From assembly GCA_002238965.1 (NCBI GenBank), contig MPNJ01000002.1:129001-193000 (forward strand): 64,000 nt of DNA, written 5' to 3'. The stretch's first letter is position 1; every line of letters begins with the position of its first letter. This document shows, one piece after another, positions 1 to 8,138 of the stretch. The notes beneath the pieces were generated by a model. The model saw only the letters and a list, made by a program, of their open reading frames with translations. It was not told the origin of the DNA and made no database searches. A program made the position numbers and the translations under genes. Source of the DNA: Nitrospinae bacterium bin107. GTDB taxonomy: Bacteria > UBA8248.

Positions 1-366
1 CTTCAGATAGGGAACGCGGTCGTAGAACCCGATGATGACCAGGGGATCGTGCCGGCCCAGGTTCACGAGCCAGTGCTCCACGCCCTTCGGAATCTGGTGG
101 AAGTGGCCCGCGTGCACCTCCACGCGGTCCTCCCCGGCTCCCGCCAGGCCGTGTCCGCTCACGACGTAATACTGCATCTGGCAGTTCTCGTAGCGGTGCT
201 TGTGGTGGCGATCACCCGGGGCCAGGGTGGCGTGGTACATGATGGAGGAGGAACCCTCCTTGCCGCTGACGACGACCCGGAAATCGGAGACGCTCCAGCC
301 CTCTTTCTCGTCGAGTTTCTCGGGCGTCACGTTGGCGATGCGAATGTATGGGTGCTCAAAAGACAT
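1..366 (-). CDS. cupin-domain protein (3' part outside window)
   Basis: Reading leftward from an ATG at 366 gives 122 residues with no stop before the window edge, so the C-terminus is missing. Both cupin motifs are visible: HHKHRYEN followed by a Gly-rich turn (motif 1, His/His/Glu metal ligands) and IPKGVEHWLVN (motif 2, final metal His). A strong AGGAGGAGG ribosome-binding site precedes the start. Small single-domain cupins of this kind are metal-dependent dioxygenases, isomerases or sugar/aromatic-acid binding proteins; the substrate cannot be read from sequence. It lies 48 bp downstream of the alcohol dehydrogenase on the same strand and probably belongs to the same catabolic operon. Confidence 0.8.
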   Translation of the reverse strand, partial: MSFEHPYIRIANVTPEKLDEKEGWSVSDFRVVVSGKEGSSSIMYHATLAPGDRHHKHRYENCQMQYYVVSGHGLAGAGEDRVEVHAGHFHQIPKGVEHWLVNLGRHDPLVIIGFYDRVPYLK

Positions 367-414
367 GACGACCTCCTCCTTTGCCGGAGTCAAGCCCGCA
401 GGAGTCTGCGGGAA

Positions 415-1443
415 TCAGTTCGCTATTTCGATTACCGCCCGGAGCGTGCCGCCGTCACCCCCTGAGTCGACGAACTCGAAGCCTTTTTGAATCTCATCGA
501 GCGCGAAATGGTGGGTGACGAGGGGTTCGAGGTCGATTTGCCCGGTCGCCACCAGGCGGATGGCGCTCTCGAAATCCTCCGGCAGGCCCGCGCGCGAGCC
601 GATGACGGTCAGATCCTTGAAGTAATAGGCCTGGCCCGGCACCCCGTCGACCTGCGCGGGCCCGATGCCGAACTGCAAAATCGCGCCGCCGGGCCGCACC
701 ATATCGTAGGCCTGCACCATGGTCTCGGCGGCGCCCGCCGTCTCGATGACGATGTCGGCCCCCAGGCCGTCGGTGAGATCGCGCACGGCTTCCACGGGGT
801 CCACCTCGCCCGCGGGCACGATTTCATCAGCGCCCATCTCTTTCGCCACCTCCAGCTTCCACTTGCTCCTCGTCACGGCGATGACGGACGATGCCCCCGA
901 CACCTTGGCCAACTGCGTATGGAGCAGGCCGCTGCTCCCCTGCCCCAGGACGGCCACGCGCGAACCCGCGATGTAGGGCGCTTTTCTCTGGCTGTAGACG
1001 ACCGTGTAAAGCCCCACGAAGTTGGTCGCCGCGGCGAAACTCACCTGCTCGGGAAAGGCGAAGGCTTCCGTCTCTCGCACGGCGATGTACTCGGCGAAAG
1101 TGCCCGGCACCTCGCGGCCTCTCAATCCGCCGTGCAGGCAGATGTTCGTCAGCCCGCGCACGCAGTAGAAACACGTCCCGCAACTCGACAGCGGGTTCAG
1201 CACCACCCGGTCGCCCACTTTCAGGCGGGTGACGCTCTCGCCGACCTGCTCCACCGTGCCCGTGCACTCGTGGCCGGGGATGAGGGGGATGCGCGCGGGC
1301 ATTTTTCCGGCCCAGATGGATACGTCCGTGCCGCAGATAGCCGAAGTGGCCACACGCACCAGCGCGTGGTCGGCGGGCAGGCCGGGGTCGGGCTGATCGC
1401 CCACGCTCATCACGCGCGTTTTTTCAAGCAAAGCCGCTTTCAT
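415..1443 (-). CDS. zinc-dependent alcohol dehydrogenase (MDR family)
   Basis: 342 aa, normal for medium-chain dehydrogenase/reductases. The N-terminal GroES-like domain has the catalytic-zinc signature CGTD and GHECTG (GHE motif). The structural-zinc lobe follows as four cysteines in CGTCFYCVRGLTNIC. The Rossmann domain carries GQGSSG for NAD(P) binding. The family oxidises secondary alcohols, polyols or amino-acid-derived alcohols (sorbitol/threonine dehydrogenase-like); the substrate here is unknown. The ATG at 1443 has a GGAG site 7 bp upstream. It lies between the cupin gene and the hydrolase gene, all on the minus strand, which supports a role in one degradation route. Confidence 0.9.
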   Translation of the reverse strand: MKAALLEKTRVMSVGDQPDPGLPADHALVRVATSAICGTDVSIWAGKMPARIPLIPGHECTGTVEQVGESVTRLKVGDRVVLNPLSSCGTCFYCVRGLTNICLHGGLRGREVPGTFAEYIAVRETEAFAFPEQVSFAAATNFVGLYTVVYSQRKAPYIAGSRVAVLGQGSSGLLHTQLAKVSGASSVIAVTRSKWKLEVAKEMGADEIVPAGEVDPVEAVRDLTDGLGADIVIETAGAAETMVQAYDMVRPGGAILQFGIGPAQVDGVPGQAYYFKDLTVIGSRAGLPEDFESAIRLVATGQIDLEPLVTHHFALDEIQKGFEFVDSGGDGGTLRAVIEIAN

Positions 1444-1599
1444 GAAATTCTCCGTCAGAACATGAGGTTACGTTTTGGGAAAATGGGAATCGCAAAGGCC
1501 CAAGAATACGGCATCGAGGCGATATGGAAAAGCGGGGTTTGGGACAATCCTTAAAAGCCGTTGATACCCTTTCGCACCCACCCCTGAATGAAATTCTCC

Positions 1600-2763
1600 T
1601 CAGCGCGCCTCGAAGAAGCGGCGCACGGCGTGGTCGGGGGCTAACTTGCCCTCAATGGCGTCGCGGAGCCAGTCGGCCACCATGAGGTAGAAATCGGGCA
1701 GGCGTCCGCCCATGGTGTGGGTTTCGTCCTCATACACCCAAAGCTCCCTGGGGCCGCCCAGGAGGTCGAAGAGCCGCTCGGCGTCCTCCAGGGGACAAAG
1801 CTCGTCGAACTCGCCCATCGCGAGCAGGGTGGGACACTTGATGTCGCCCGCGACGCCCTCGAGCGTCATCTGCCCGGCCATGGCGTCGAACTCATCCTCG
1901 TCATGGATGTTGGACATGTACTTGTAGTTCGCGCGGTAGGCGGGCTTTCCGCTCTTGAAGATGGAGTCCTTCTGGAGGTAGACGCCCATCGCGCCCACGC
2001 AGGCCTTTAAGCGCGCATCGTGCGCCGCCACACGCGGCCCCCAGTAGCTGCCCATGCTCCAGCCGTAGAGGCCGATTTTACCGGCGTCCACCTCGGGGCG
2101 TGATTCGAGATAGTCGATGGCGGCCGAGCCCGCGCGCTCGAAATTATCGAGCGTCACCCAGGTTTCGCGCGTGTTGCTCTCCCCCTGCCCTGGGCCGTCG
2201 ATGCTGAGCGTGGCGAGGCCGCGCCGCCTGAAATGGTTGTGGTAGGGATTGGGGAGAAACTCCTTGATGGTGTCCATCCCCGGCACGATGATGACGCAGG
2301 GCGCGCGCTCCACCCCCGGCACGGTCTGCAAAATCCCCGGAATCGTCTTTCCATTCTCGAAGGGAATCTCCACGCGCTCCACGGGGGCCTCGTCGAAAAG
2401 CTCGATGAACTTCTCGTAGCAGGCGATCATCTTTCCGTAGAGTTCGAGCTTCTGGGGCGTGTTCTTGTGGATGACCCCGCAGGCGGGGCCGTAATAAAGC
2501 GCTGCGCGGTGGTAGAACTCCGCAGCCGATTCCCTGTGGCCCGCGGCTTCGGCTTCTCTCGCGAGCGCTTCTTCCTGGGCGGCGGTGCGCGCCCACTCCT
2601 TGGGCACGGAGCCTGGCGTCTTGATGCGCTCGGTGGTTCTCCTCACGTCGGCGGGACGGAAGCCCCACTCCACGTACATCACCGAGCGGAAGGCGTAGAC
2701 GTCGTGAACCTTGTAGAACTCCTCGGTCACCCACTGCTGGCCGCGGCGGCTCCCCTCGTCCAT
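1600..2763 (-). CDS. alpha/beta hydrolase, FrsA/DHPON-hydrolase-like
   Basis: 387 aa from the ATG at 2763. A longer frame upstream runs into the preceding gene and is rejected because this start lies 7 bp after that gene's stop. Layout: a helical N-terminal third (about residues 1-130, including LYYGPACGVIHKNTPQK), then an alpha/beta-hydrolase core with nucleophile elbow GWSMGS, acid in GEFDELCP and His in EDETHTMGG. The closest family I recognise is 2,6-dihydroxypseudooxynicotine hydrolase/EstA/FrsA-like, some members of which cleave C-C bonds in N-heterocycle breakdown. Tight spacing to the maleate-isomerase-like gene suggests that both act in one ring- or diacid-degrading pathway. Confidence 0.85.
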   Translation of the reverse strand: MDEGSRRGQQWVTEEFYKVHDVYAFRSVMYVEWGFRPADVRRTTERIKTPGSVPKEWARTAAQEEALAREAEAAGHRESAAEFYHRAALYYGPACGVIHKNTPQKLELYGKMIACYEKFIELFDEAPVERVEIPFENGKTIPGILQTVPGVERAPCVIIVPGMDTIKEFLPNPYHNHFRRRGLATLSIDGPGQGESNTRETWVTLDNFERAGSAAIDYLESRPEVDAGKIGLYGWSMGSYWGPRVAAHDARLKACVGAMGVYLQKDSIFKSGKPAYRANYKYMSNIHDEDEFDAMAGQMTLEGVAGDIKCPTLLAMGEFDELCPLEDAERLFDLLGGPRELWVYEDETHTMGGRLPDFYLMVADWLRDAIEGKLAPDHAVRRFFEAR

Positions 2764-2770
2764 AAAAGAC

Positions 2771-3493
2771 CTACGCGCGCCGGGCGGGTGCGAGATGCTC
2801 GCGCATGAGCGCACCGCCTGCTGTGGCTTCTCCCTCGAAGCCCGCCACCCGTAGCGTGTGCCACATGGCCGTGGTGTTGCTCGTGAGCACGGGCTTTCCG
2901 AGTGCGGCTTCGAGCACATCCACCGATTCGAGCGAGCGGAAGTTCGTGCAGCTGATGAAGATGCCGTCCGCCTCCGCGCAGTCCACCTCGCGCGCCAGGG
3001 CTTCGGAGTTCTCGGGCGGCAGGAAGGCGGGGCACTCGACGTTCTGGCCTCTCTCGGCCACGACTTCGATTCCCTTGTCCTTCAGGAACACCGTGAGCCG
3101 CTCGTTCAGCCACTGGGGATAGGGAGATGCGAGCGCAACTTTGGCGACGCCCATCTCGCGCATGGCCTCGGTGAGAGCGGTGGAGGTCGTGGTGGCGGGA
3201 ACCCCGGTTCGCTCCTGGATGACCTCGATGATGTCGTCATCCATGCCCGGACGCACGAAGCTGCCGCCGGTGCAGCCGAAGCAGATGGCGTCGAGACTCG
3301 CGTGGCCGAGCAGATCGGCGAGTTCGGGCACCACCTCTATCATGTGCAGGAGGGTTTCTTCCTCATCGTCCGTGTGGGCGATGCGCGTGAAGTGGACCGA
3401 TACGCCCTCAGGCGCCATGCGCTGGCATTCGTACTCCATCACCGTGTTCCAGGATGGAACGATGAAGCCGAGCTTTTTCTTCCAATCCGTCAT
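2771..3493 (-). CDS. Asp/Glu racemase superfamily, maleate cis-trans isomerase/arylmalonate decarboxylase-like
   Basis: 240 aa, the usual length. The N-terminus IVPSWNTVMEYE matches the maleate isomerase/arylmalonate decarboxylase branch. Both catalytic-site cysteines of the two-cysteine racemase fold are present: FGCTGGSF (about residue 76) and FISCTNFRS (about residue 175). In this superfamily two cysteines mean isomerase or racemase chemistry rather than one-cysteine decarboxylation, so maleate-type isomerisation is the better guess. A GGAGG site lies 8 bp before the ATG. It is the first gene of a tight pair with the hydrolase downstream. Confidence 0.85.
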   Translation of the reverse strand: MTDWKKKLGFIVPSWNTVMEYECQRMAPEGVSVHFTRIAHTDDEEETLLHMIEVVPELADLLGHASLDAICFGCTGGSFVRPGMDDDIIEVIQERTGVPATTTSTALTEAMREMGVAKVALASPYPQWLNERLTVFLKDKGIEVVAERGQNVECPAFLPPENSEALAREVDCAEADGIFISCTNFRSLESVDVLEAALGKPVLTSNTTAMWHTLRVAGFEGEATAGGALMREHLAPARRA

Positions 3494-3667
3494 GGGGGAA
3501 TCCTCCGGTGCGGGGAGTCGATATTTGTTTGATGCGGAAATGATAAAGAAGAGGAAGCCTTAAGTCCATCGCCCGGAAAAGGTCTGGCGACCCGCGACGA
3601 AACTTCACCCTCATCCCGGGTAGGCGCGCTCGCGCGCCGTATCGAGGGACGCCCCTTCCGGCTGGAA

Positions 3668-3818
3668 AACCAACCCCCCCTACCCCCCCTTGTCAGGGTC
3701 AAAACCGACCGAAGAGGGAGGTTTTGCGAGCCGATGTGTTTCTCGTCAATGGCTTATGCAAACGCTCGTTCCTCACTCGCGTTTGAACCCTGACAAGGGG
3801 GGGTAGGGGGGGTTGGTT
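3668..3818. mobile_element. MITE-like element with ~32-bp terminal inverted repeats
   Basis: The left arm (3668-3700) reads AACCAACC then C-runs, TACC and TTGTCAGGGT. The right arm (3787-3818) is its near-perfect reverse complement ending GGTTGGTT. About 86 bp lies between them. The interior and one arm recur in opposite orientation at 57618-57714 with only about one difference in some 95 bp, and a lone arm occurs at 29818-29846. It has no coding capacity, so it is a non-autonomous element or a repeat mobilised in trans. Confidence 0.7.
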
Positions 3819-3844
3819 CCGACGAGGGAGGTCGGACGTTCGCA

Positions 3845-3879
3845 CAAAAAAAGGGCGGCTCATTTCGAGCCGCCCTTTC
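3845..3879 (-). terminator. rho-independent terminator of the leftward lyase operon
   Basis: An 11-bp perfect stem (AAGGGCGGCTC, 3851-3861, with GAGCCGCCCTT, 3867-3877) has a 5-nt loop. On the minus strand it is followed by a run of seven T. It lies about 110 bp past the stop of the DRE-TIM gene. Confidence 0.8.
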
Positions 3880-3988
3880 CGTACAATCTTCAACCCGCGC
3901 ATCGGGGCGGAGAGCCTGAGGCCGCCGGGTCCGGCCGGCGAACCGGCGCGGCCTAGCTCATCCGCCCCCGAGCGATGCGGGGTGAAAA

Positions 3989-5209
3989 CTAATTCGCTCC
4001 AGCCAGTTCCTTGAACTCGTCCATCGTAAGCAGGCGATGGAGACTCAGGGATTTTTCCTTCACGTCCATCAGGAGCGCCATCTTTTCTTCCTCGGACGCC
4101 GTGATGCCCAACTGCTCCAGAAAGAGGTTGATGGAATCGATGCCGCTGCCCTTGCCGATGACGGGCTCGGGTTCGCTCTGACCGACGAGGCCGGCGCGGA
4201 AGGGCACGAGTTCGGTCGGGAAGTCCTTCTCGCAGTTCTTGAGCCAGCTCACGATGATGCCGCTCTCGATGTCGTAGAGGTTATCTCCCACGACGCAGCG
4301 GTTGGGCGCGAGGCTGATGCGCCCGCACTCCTGCACGAGACGCGAGACCTCGGTGAACTTCTCGGTCTTGAGGCCCATATCCACGTCGTACATGGTGAGC
4401 ATGGCCAGGGCGAGTTCCTCATACGCCGCGTTGCCGGCGCGCTCGCCGATGCCGCTCACGGAAGTCTGGGCCACCTGGCAGCCCTCGGCCATCGCCATCA
4501 GCGTGTTGGCGACGCCCATTCCGTAGTCATCGTGGAAATGGGGTTCGAAGGGCTCGTCCGGGAATACTTCGCGCATCTTCTTGATGACGTAGGGCACGGT
4601 GTGCGGGCTGAGCACGCCGAACGTGTCCACAATCGCCAGCGCGTCCATGTGGCCTTCTGTCGCCACCTTCTTGAGCAGGCCCAGCACCCAGTCCAGCGGG
4701 GCGCGGGAGAAGTCGATGGGGAAGAACACGGTGTAGAGGCCGCACTCTTTCGCCACCTGCGTGGCCTTGACGGAGGTTTCGATGGCCTTGTCGAGCTCCC
4801 ACTTGTAGGCGCGCTCGATCATGTGCGTGGAACTGGGCACTTCCATGACGACGCCCTTCACGCCCGTGTCGGCGGAGCGCTTCACGTCGTCCGCCATGCA
4901 GCGCGCGAAGCTGAACACCTCGGTGTCCGTGCCTTCGAGACGCTTGACGATCTCGCGGATCGCCGCTTCGTCCGAGGGCGAGACCACAGGCATACCGGCC
5001 TCGATGCGATGCACGCCCGTCTCGGCGAGGGCTTCGGCGATTCTTATCTTCTCGTCCTTGTTGAACATGACGCCCGCCTGCTGCTCACCGTCACGGAGCG
5101 TCACGTCGTGGATCTTGGGGTTGGGATCGAAATTGATATTGGAGGTCACCTCGCCCTCGAAGTTCCACGGGCTGGTGAACCACATATCGTTGTTCCAGGG
5201 TTCGCTCAT
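3989..5209 (-). CDS. DRE-TIM metallolyase (HMG-CoA lyase/isopropylmalate-homocitrate synthase-like)
   Basis: 406 aa. The N-terminal barrel begins with DVTLRDGEQQAGV, the catalytic Arg/metal Asp signature of pyruvate-carboxyltransferase-like enzymes. The metal-binding HxH is in EPHFHDDYG, followed by the conserved SGIGERAGNA loop. The C-terminal ~90 residues are helical, without the LeuA regulatory domain, so the protein is nearer homocitrate synthase-like or lyase-like members. It condenses an acyl-CoA with a 2-oxoacid or cleaves a 3-hydroxyacyl-CoA; direction and substrate are undetermined. It lies 115 bp downstream of the M24 gene, and its own terminator follows at 3845-3879. Confidence 0.88.
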   Translation of the reverse strand: MSEPWNNDMWFTSPWNFEGEVTSNINFDPNPKIHDVTLRDGEQQAGVMFNKDEKIRIAEALAETGVHRIEAGMPVVSPSDEAAIREIVKRLEGTDTEVFSFARCMADDVKRSADTGVKGVVMEVPSSTHMIERAYKWELDKAIETSVKATQVAKECGLYTVFFPIDFSRAPLDWVLGLLKKVATEGHMDALAIVDTFGVLSPHTVPYVIKKMREVFPDEPFEPHFHDDYGMGVANTLMAMAEGCQVAQTSVSGIGERAGNAAYEELALAMLTMYDVDMGLKTEKFTEVSRLVQECGRISLAPNRCVVGDNLYDIESGIIVSWLKNCEKDFPTELVPFRAGLVGQSEPEPVIGKGSGIDSINLFLEQLGITASEEEKMALLMDVKEKSLSLHRLLTMDEFKELAGAN

Positions 5210-5324
5210 CTCATGATTCTCCTATTCGCCTTTTCGGGAGGCGATTTCCCCTGCACTGCGAATATGAAAAAACGCTCCCGCCCGCGTCCCAGGCGGCAGG
5301 GACACGGACGGGAAGCAACAACCG

Positions 5325-6674
5325 CTACGCGGGAAGCTCGAAGCGAGGCTCGCCGCGCGATTTCGCCGAGAAGTCGAAATACGGCGAATCCTCGATGCAC
5401 TCGTCGTAGTGCGAGGAACCCGTGAAGACGACGGGGCCGTCGGGGCCGACGAGGACGTTCTCTTCCAGGCGCACCGTCTGGGGCAGCCCCGGATGTCCTG
5501 CGAACGTCTCGATGGCGAAGTACATGTTCTCCTTGATTTCCACCGGATAATCGAGGCTGTATGCCCGGCTGATCCACATGCCCTCATACAAGTCCAGGCC
5601 GATGGAGTGCGCGAACTGCTGGAGCGTCACCGTGCCGTACTTGTCATCGGCGTAGACGGGGAACTGCTCGGCCACGTCCTTGGAGGTCTTGCCCGGCACG
5701 AGCTGGCTCATACCCGCGTACATCGTGTCGTAGACCTCTCTGTAGAGCTCTTTTTCCTTCTTCGTCCAGCCGCCGCCGCACTTGAAGCAGCGCACGTAGT
5801 CGACGAAGTAGCCGCCGGGGCCGATGGCGTTGATGTCGACGACGACGAGGTCTCCGTCCCGGATCATCTTGTCGGTGTGCCAGCGGCGGTAGGGGCTCGT
5901 GTTTCCGCCCGAGGCGACGATGATGTCGTAGACGAAGTCGAAGCCCTCTTCATAGAGCAGATTGTTGACCCACGCGGTGAGGTCGCACTCGCGGATGCCG
6001 GGCTTGAGCCACTCGTTCCTGATCTTCCACATGCAGGTGTCGCCGATGGTCGAGCTTATCTTCAAGCACTCTATCTCCTCGGGCGTCTTGATGACGCGCG
6101 CTTCGCTCATCGCCGGCCACGCGTTCACCAGGTTCACGCCCTTCTCGGTGAAGGCGCTGTAGGCCTGCATGTCCATGATGTCGATGCCGATCCGCCCGTT
6201 GAGCGGGATGTTGTTCTCCTTGAGAACGTCGATGACCGAATCCGCCATGCGGTTCACCATCATCTGCTCGGCGGTCTCGGACCACTTCCAGGTGATGGCG
6301 GGGCGGATGTTGCCCTCGAGCCAGGGCGCGTCGATCCGTGCGCACTCGTAGTCCGATCCGGCGGTCTCGAAGAGAACGGGCGTTTCCGCGCCGCGGCAGA
6401 GCACGGCGTAGCGGATGAAGATGTTGTTCTTCCAGTTGCCCTGGAAGACCGACGCGGTGTAGCGGATGTTCTCGCCCTTGTACATGATGATGGCGTCCAT
6501 GTCGTGCTTCTCCATCATCGCCTTGGCGCGGGCGAGCCTGTCCTTGCGCATCTGCTCGAAGTCCACGCGGCGCTGCCAATCACTGCCCGTCTGGCTGTAG
6601 ACGCGCCGGGGGGACTGGTAGTGCTCTTTCTGCAGAAAGTCCATCGGCATGCCCTGTTTGCTCATTTCCACCAT
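5325..6674 (-). CDS. M24-family metallohydrolase (Xaa-Pro peptidase/creatinase/DddP-like)
   Basis: 449 aa from an ATG with AGGAGG five bases upstream; an in-frame TTG one codon earlier is less likely. The N-terminal creatinase-like domain (to ~residue 190) precedes the pita-bread domain. All five dinuclear-metal ligands are visible: the Asp pair in VVVDINAIGPGGYFVDY, His in QFAHSIGLD, Glu in AIETFAG and Glu in VRLEENVLV. The family includes prolidases, creatinase and the DMSP lyase DddP. The neighbouring regulator, lyase and isomerase favour small-molecule catabolism over peptide trimming, but that is inference. Confidence 0.85.
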   Translation of the reverse strand: MVEMSKQGMPMDFLQKEHYQSPRRVYSQTGSDWQRRVDFEQMRKDRLARAKAMMEKHDMDAIIMYKGENIRYTASVFQGNWKNNIFIRYAVLCRGAETPVLFETAGSDYECARIDAPWLEGNIRPAITWKWSETAEQMMVNRMADSVIDVLKENNIPLNGRIGIDIMDMQAYSAFTEKGVNLVNAWPAMSEARVIKTPEEIECLKISSTIGDTCMWKIRNEWLKPGIRECDLTAWVNNLLYEEGFDFVYDIIVASGGNTSPYRRWHTDKMIRDGDLVVVDINAIGPGGYFVDYVRCFKCGGGWTKKEKELYREVYDTMYAGMSQLVPGKTSKDVAEQFPVYADDKYGTVTLQQFAHSIGLDLYEGMWISRAYSLDYPVEIKENMYFAIETFAGHPGLPQTVRLEENVLVGPDGPVVFTGSSHYDECIEDSPYFDFSAKSRGEPRFELPA

Positions 6675-6760
6675 CAAGATTCCTCCTATACGGAAATGGG
6701 TGTGAAGCGTTCAAAAAATGAGGTCAAAATAGCCCAACAAAAAAACGCGCCCGCTCTTTC

Positions 6761-7495
6761 TCAGACGCGCATTGCTCCTCCGTTTCGCGATACGGCCAGC
6801 GCCTCTTTGAGCCGCGCGCCCTCTGCCGCCATGTGCTCGCGCATGGCGAGCGCCGCTTCTTCCGGATCGCCCGCATCGACCGCCGCAAGCAGCTTCTCGT
6901 GCTGGCGCAGCGCCTCGTCCGGCTGGCCGGGGGTTCCGATGATCCTCCGCTGGCTCTTTTCGATGAGACCCGCGATAGCCTCCCACACCGTCCGCAAAAC
7001 GGCGTTTTCCGCCGATTCGCAAAGCGCGCGGTGCCAGGCGACGCCCGCGCGCACGAAAGCTTCGGGCTTGTCGATGCGCTTTCGCATCTCCTCGGTGTGG
7101 CCGCGCAGGCGTTCGATCTGTTCCCCGGTTCTGCGCTCGGCCGTGAGGCGCGCGATTTGCTCTTCCAGCCCCTGCCGCACCTCCCAGAGTTCGAGAAGGG
7201 TGTCTTCCTTCACGTCGAGCAGAAACGCGAGGCTCTCGCGCACCGTGGCGAGATAGGGGTCCACCGTGAGGTTGCGGAGATATGCGCCCTGGCCGCTTCT
7301 GACTTCGATCAGGCCCGTGGTGTCGAGCGCGCGCAGGGCTTCGCGCACCGAAGGTCTGCCGATTCCGAGCGTCGCCGCGAGTTCACGCTCAGACGGCAGC
7401 CTGTCTCCGGGCGTGAGCTTTCGCTTGCGGATGAGCTGCTGAATCTGCTCCACCACGTCTTCGTAAAGCCTCGTTTTTCTCACCGGCTTAAGCAA
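6761..7495 (-). CDS. GntR-family regulator, FadR (FCD) subfamily
   Basis: 244 aa from a TTG at 7495 with AGGAGG 7 bp upstream; a longer GTG-started frame (to 7546) lacks such a site. The N-terminal winged helix has LTPGDRLPSERELAATLGIG and SVREALRALDTTGLI. The helical FCD effector domain follows, with metal-ligand candidates such as HRALCESAEN and MREHMAAEG. FCD regulators sense carboxylic acids and usually repress a neighbouring operon. This gene lies 86 bp upstream of the M24 gene on the same strand, so it likely controls the 0-7.5 kb catabolic genes and itself through the operator at 7587-7604. Confidence 0.9.
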   Translation of the reverse strand: MLKPVRKTRLYEDVVEQIQQLIRKRKLTPGDRLPSERELAATLGIGRPSVREALRALDTTGLIEVRSGQGAYLRNLTVDPYLATVRESLAFLLDVKEDTLLELWEVRQGLEEQIARLTAERRTGEQIERLRGHTEEMRKRIDKPEAFVRAGVAWHRALCESAENAVLRTVWEAIAGLIEKSQRRIIGTPGQPDEALRQHEKLLAAVDAGDPEEAALAMREHMAAEGARLKEALAVSRNGGAMRV

Positions 7496-7586
7496 GAAAC
7501 CGCCTCCTGGTGACGCAAACCATCCCGAGCGAAGAGGGAAAACCACGCGGGGATTGTCATTTTTTTTGTACGAGACCGGAAGTCCT

Positions 7587-7604
7587 GGTCAGATGGTATG
7601 ACCA
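7587..7604. promoter_or_regulatory. candidate GntR/FadR-type operator
   Basis: TGGTATGACCA at 7594-7604 is a TGGT-N3-ACCA palindrome, the core recognised by FadR, PdhR and LldR proteins. It is nested with a wider GGTCA-N7-TGACC inverted repeat (7587-7603). It sits about 90 bp upstream of the start of the FadR-type gene, so it is a good autoregulatory site. Confidence 0.65.
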
Positions 7605-7860
7605 CTATCAGCCCGCGCGCCCCTTTGTCAACAGGTGTGAGGCGATTTTTCATCTTGTGAGCCGCGCGCATGGGTTTGTTGAAAATTGTCATCCAATGGG
7701 ATTGTCGCCCCCCAATCGAGAGTTACAGTTGCGGCCCCATGCGACCGTCCGATGTTGTCGCCGTGTTCCATCATTCCGAATTCGGGGTATAGGGGTCGCA
7801 TACAGGCCTGTTGAAAAAGCCTCAAGGAGGAAGGGCATCCCAATCATCGAATTATTCACC

Positions 7861-7888
7861 GTAGGGACAGGTCGCGACCTGTCCCTAC
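7861..7888. repeat. 28-bp perfect palindrome, family A
   Basis: GTAGGGACAGGTCG followed directly by its exact reverse complement. Other full copies are at 23183-23210, 25733-25760 and 63159-63186, a truncated one is at 29640-29663, and degenerate relatives occur elsewhere. The flanks (CATCGAATTRTTCACC before, AACCATCGCGC after) recur around the relative at 57468. The rest of the 7546-8138 gap shows no gene. Confidence 0.9.
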
Positions 7889-8138
7889 AGAACCATCGCG
7901 CCTTGCGCAAGGCCATCCGATGAACCCGCTTTTCCTCTCCGAGGGGTTTGCCCCCGCCATCATTCCGGCGTGCGCCGGAATGACGATCAAAGGCCGCATG
8001 CGTGAACGGAGGATTTCCGTGTATGGGCTGTTCTAAAAACCCCGCATTCGTCCCCTCGTTGCCGCTCCGGTATTCCAGGGCGTATAATCGGCCCCCGTCA
8101 AGCGCGCGCTACGACCCCCGCTCACCAAGGATGAGGTT

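Larger units (their letters stand above)
3494..3988. other. intergenic repeat-bearing spacer
   Basis: No gene is seen. The stretch holds a MITE-like element with long terminal inverted repeats (3668-3818) and a hairpin terminator for the leftward lyase gene (3845-3879). Confidence 0.7.

Noticed and set aside
2764-2919. N-terminal extension of the DHPON-hydrolase-like gene
   Set aside because: It overlaps the 3' end of the Asp/Glu racemase-type gene; the ATG at 2763 gives the normal family length.
4037-7256. Long open frames on the plus strand (4037-5425 and 5409-7256)
   Set aside because: They are antisense to well-supported DRE-TIM, M24 and GntR genes and have the His/Arg/Val-rich composition of GC-rich antisense frames.
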